A DNA stretch of 64,000 nt from Candidatus Aalborgicola lynettensis (GTDB lineage Bacteria; Pseudomonadota; Gammaproteobacteria; Burkholderiales; Burkholderiaceae_C): NCBI GenBank assembly GCA_016719405.1, contig JADJZE010000018.1:62001-126000 (forward strand), written 5' to 3'. This document shows positions 63,776-64,000 of this stretch, in pieces. Each line of letters opens with the position of its first letter. Position 1 is the first letter of the stretch. Both the position numbers and the translations under genes were made by a program. The notes beneath the pieces were generated by a model. The model was not told the origin of the DNA. It saw only the letters and a program-made list of their open reading frames with translations, and made no database searches.

Positions 63776-63779
63776 CCTG

Positions 63780-64000
63780 ATGGCCAAAAGCGCAAAAGGT
63801 AGCAGCGGCATGCTGCAGTGGCTGGGCCTGGCCTTCATCATTCTGTTGGTGGACCAGTTCACCAAGGTGCTGATCGTGGGGTATTACCACCTGGGTGACA
63901 GCACATTTGTCACCAATTTCTTCAACGTGGTCCGGGTGCACAACAGCGGGGCGGCATTCTCATTTTTGGCCAATGCCGGCGGCTGGCAGCGCTGGTTTTT
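63780..64000 (+). CDS. lspA: Lipoprotein signal peptidase (partial)
   Basis: The first 73 residues are visible before the window ends: a first membrane helix and catalytic-site block WLGLAFIILLVDQFTKVLIV, then FFNVVRVHNSGAAFSFLANA, the LspA NSGAAFS motif. LspA removes signal peptides from prolipoproteins in the inner membrane. The start at 63780 lies after GGGAGGTAAC. It follows ileS across the tandem repeat, the standard order. Confidence 0.93.
   Translation, partial: MAKSAKGSSGMLQWLGLAFIILLVDQFTKVLIVGYYHLGDSTFVTNFFNVVRVHNSGAAFSFLANAGGWQRWF

Overview
This 64 kb window is bacterial chromosome of roughly 60-65% GC by eye. It most resembles a betaproteobacterium of the family Comamonadaceae (Rhodoferax/Polaromonas-like). 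That placement is inferred from protein style, from gene orders such as lolA-ftsK next to crp and trxB and ribF-ileS-lspA, from PEP-CTERM proteins, and from a dispersed palindromic repeat with an AGCAGCTAT core seen at least twelve times. No rRNA, tRNA, CRISPR array, phage or complete insertion sequence was found.

Layout. 1-2433: a PAS sensor kinase (cut by the window edge) with a FIST-domain sensor. 2701-5403: small secreted and membrane proteins (DUF2145, a His-rich exported protein, YiaA/B, a Gly-rich TPR protein). 5745-6560 and 11063-11758: two PEP-CTERM proteins flanking a lipopolysaccharide core operon (phosphomannomutase/phosphoglucomutase, waaC, waaA). 12432-13075: a VapBC toxin-antitoxin pair. 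13390-16571: an alkylation-repair operon (Ada-AlkA fusion, ogt) ending in an EamA exporter. 16738-18548: a basic-tailed protein and an alpha/beta hydrolase. 18879-22879: a GlpV-like glycerol-type binding protein fused in operon to a sensor kinase. 22934-27842: lolA, ftsK, a Crp/Fnr regulator and trxB. 27962-34868: a second GlpV-like binding protein with two further solute-binding proteins, a hybrid kinase and a receiver-kinase. 35172-38095: rpmB-rpmG, a small protein, a lytic transglycosylase and an RsmB-like methyltransferase. 38279-48783: a Wadjet-like SMC defence operon (DUF2397, DUF2398, TIGR02680-type SMC, DUF2399) whose fourth gene is separated from the third by an IS91-like remnant and an AT-richer cargo gene. 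48925-50907: a PIN toxin-antitoxin module between two copies of the 3' end of a GSU2403-type nucleotidyltransferase gene. 51229-56351: purN, yceH, two acyl-CoA dehydrogenases and a Fur-box-preceded Tat-exported DUF1513 protein. 56378-64000: DUF1631 protein, HNH nuclease, ribF, ileS and the start of lspA.

How genes work together. The most unusual theme is sensing. Three loci pair stand-alone sensor or binding proteins (FIST, two GlpV-like, two family-3 binding proteins) with histidine kinases, and none of the loci carries transporter permease or ATPase genes. The second theme is genome plasticity: the dispersed repeat has entered or terminated at least six reading frames (the exported His-rich protein, waaA, alkA, lolA, purN, ileS), and the Wadjet and nucleotidyltransferase loci both show insertion scars.
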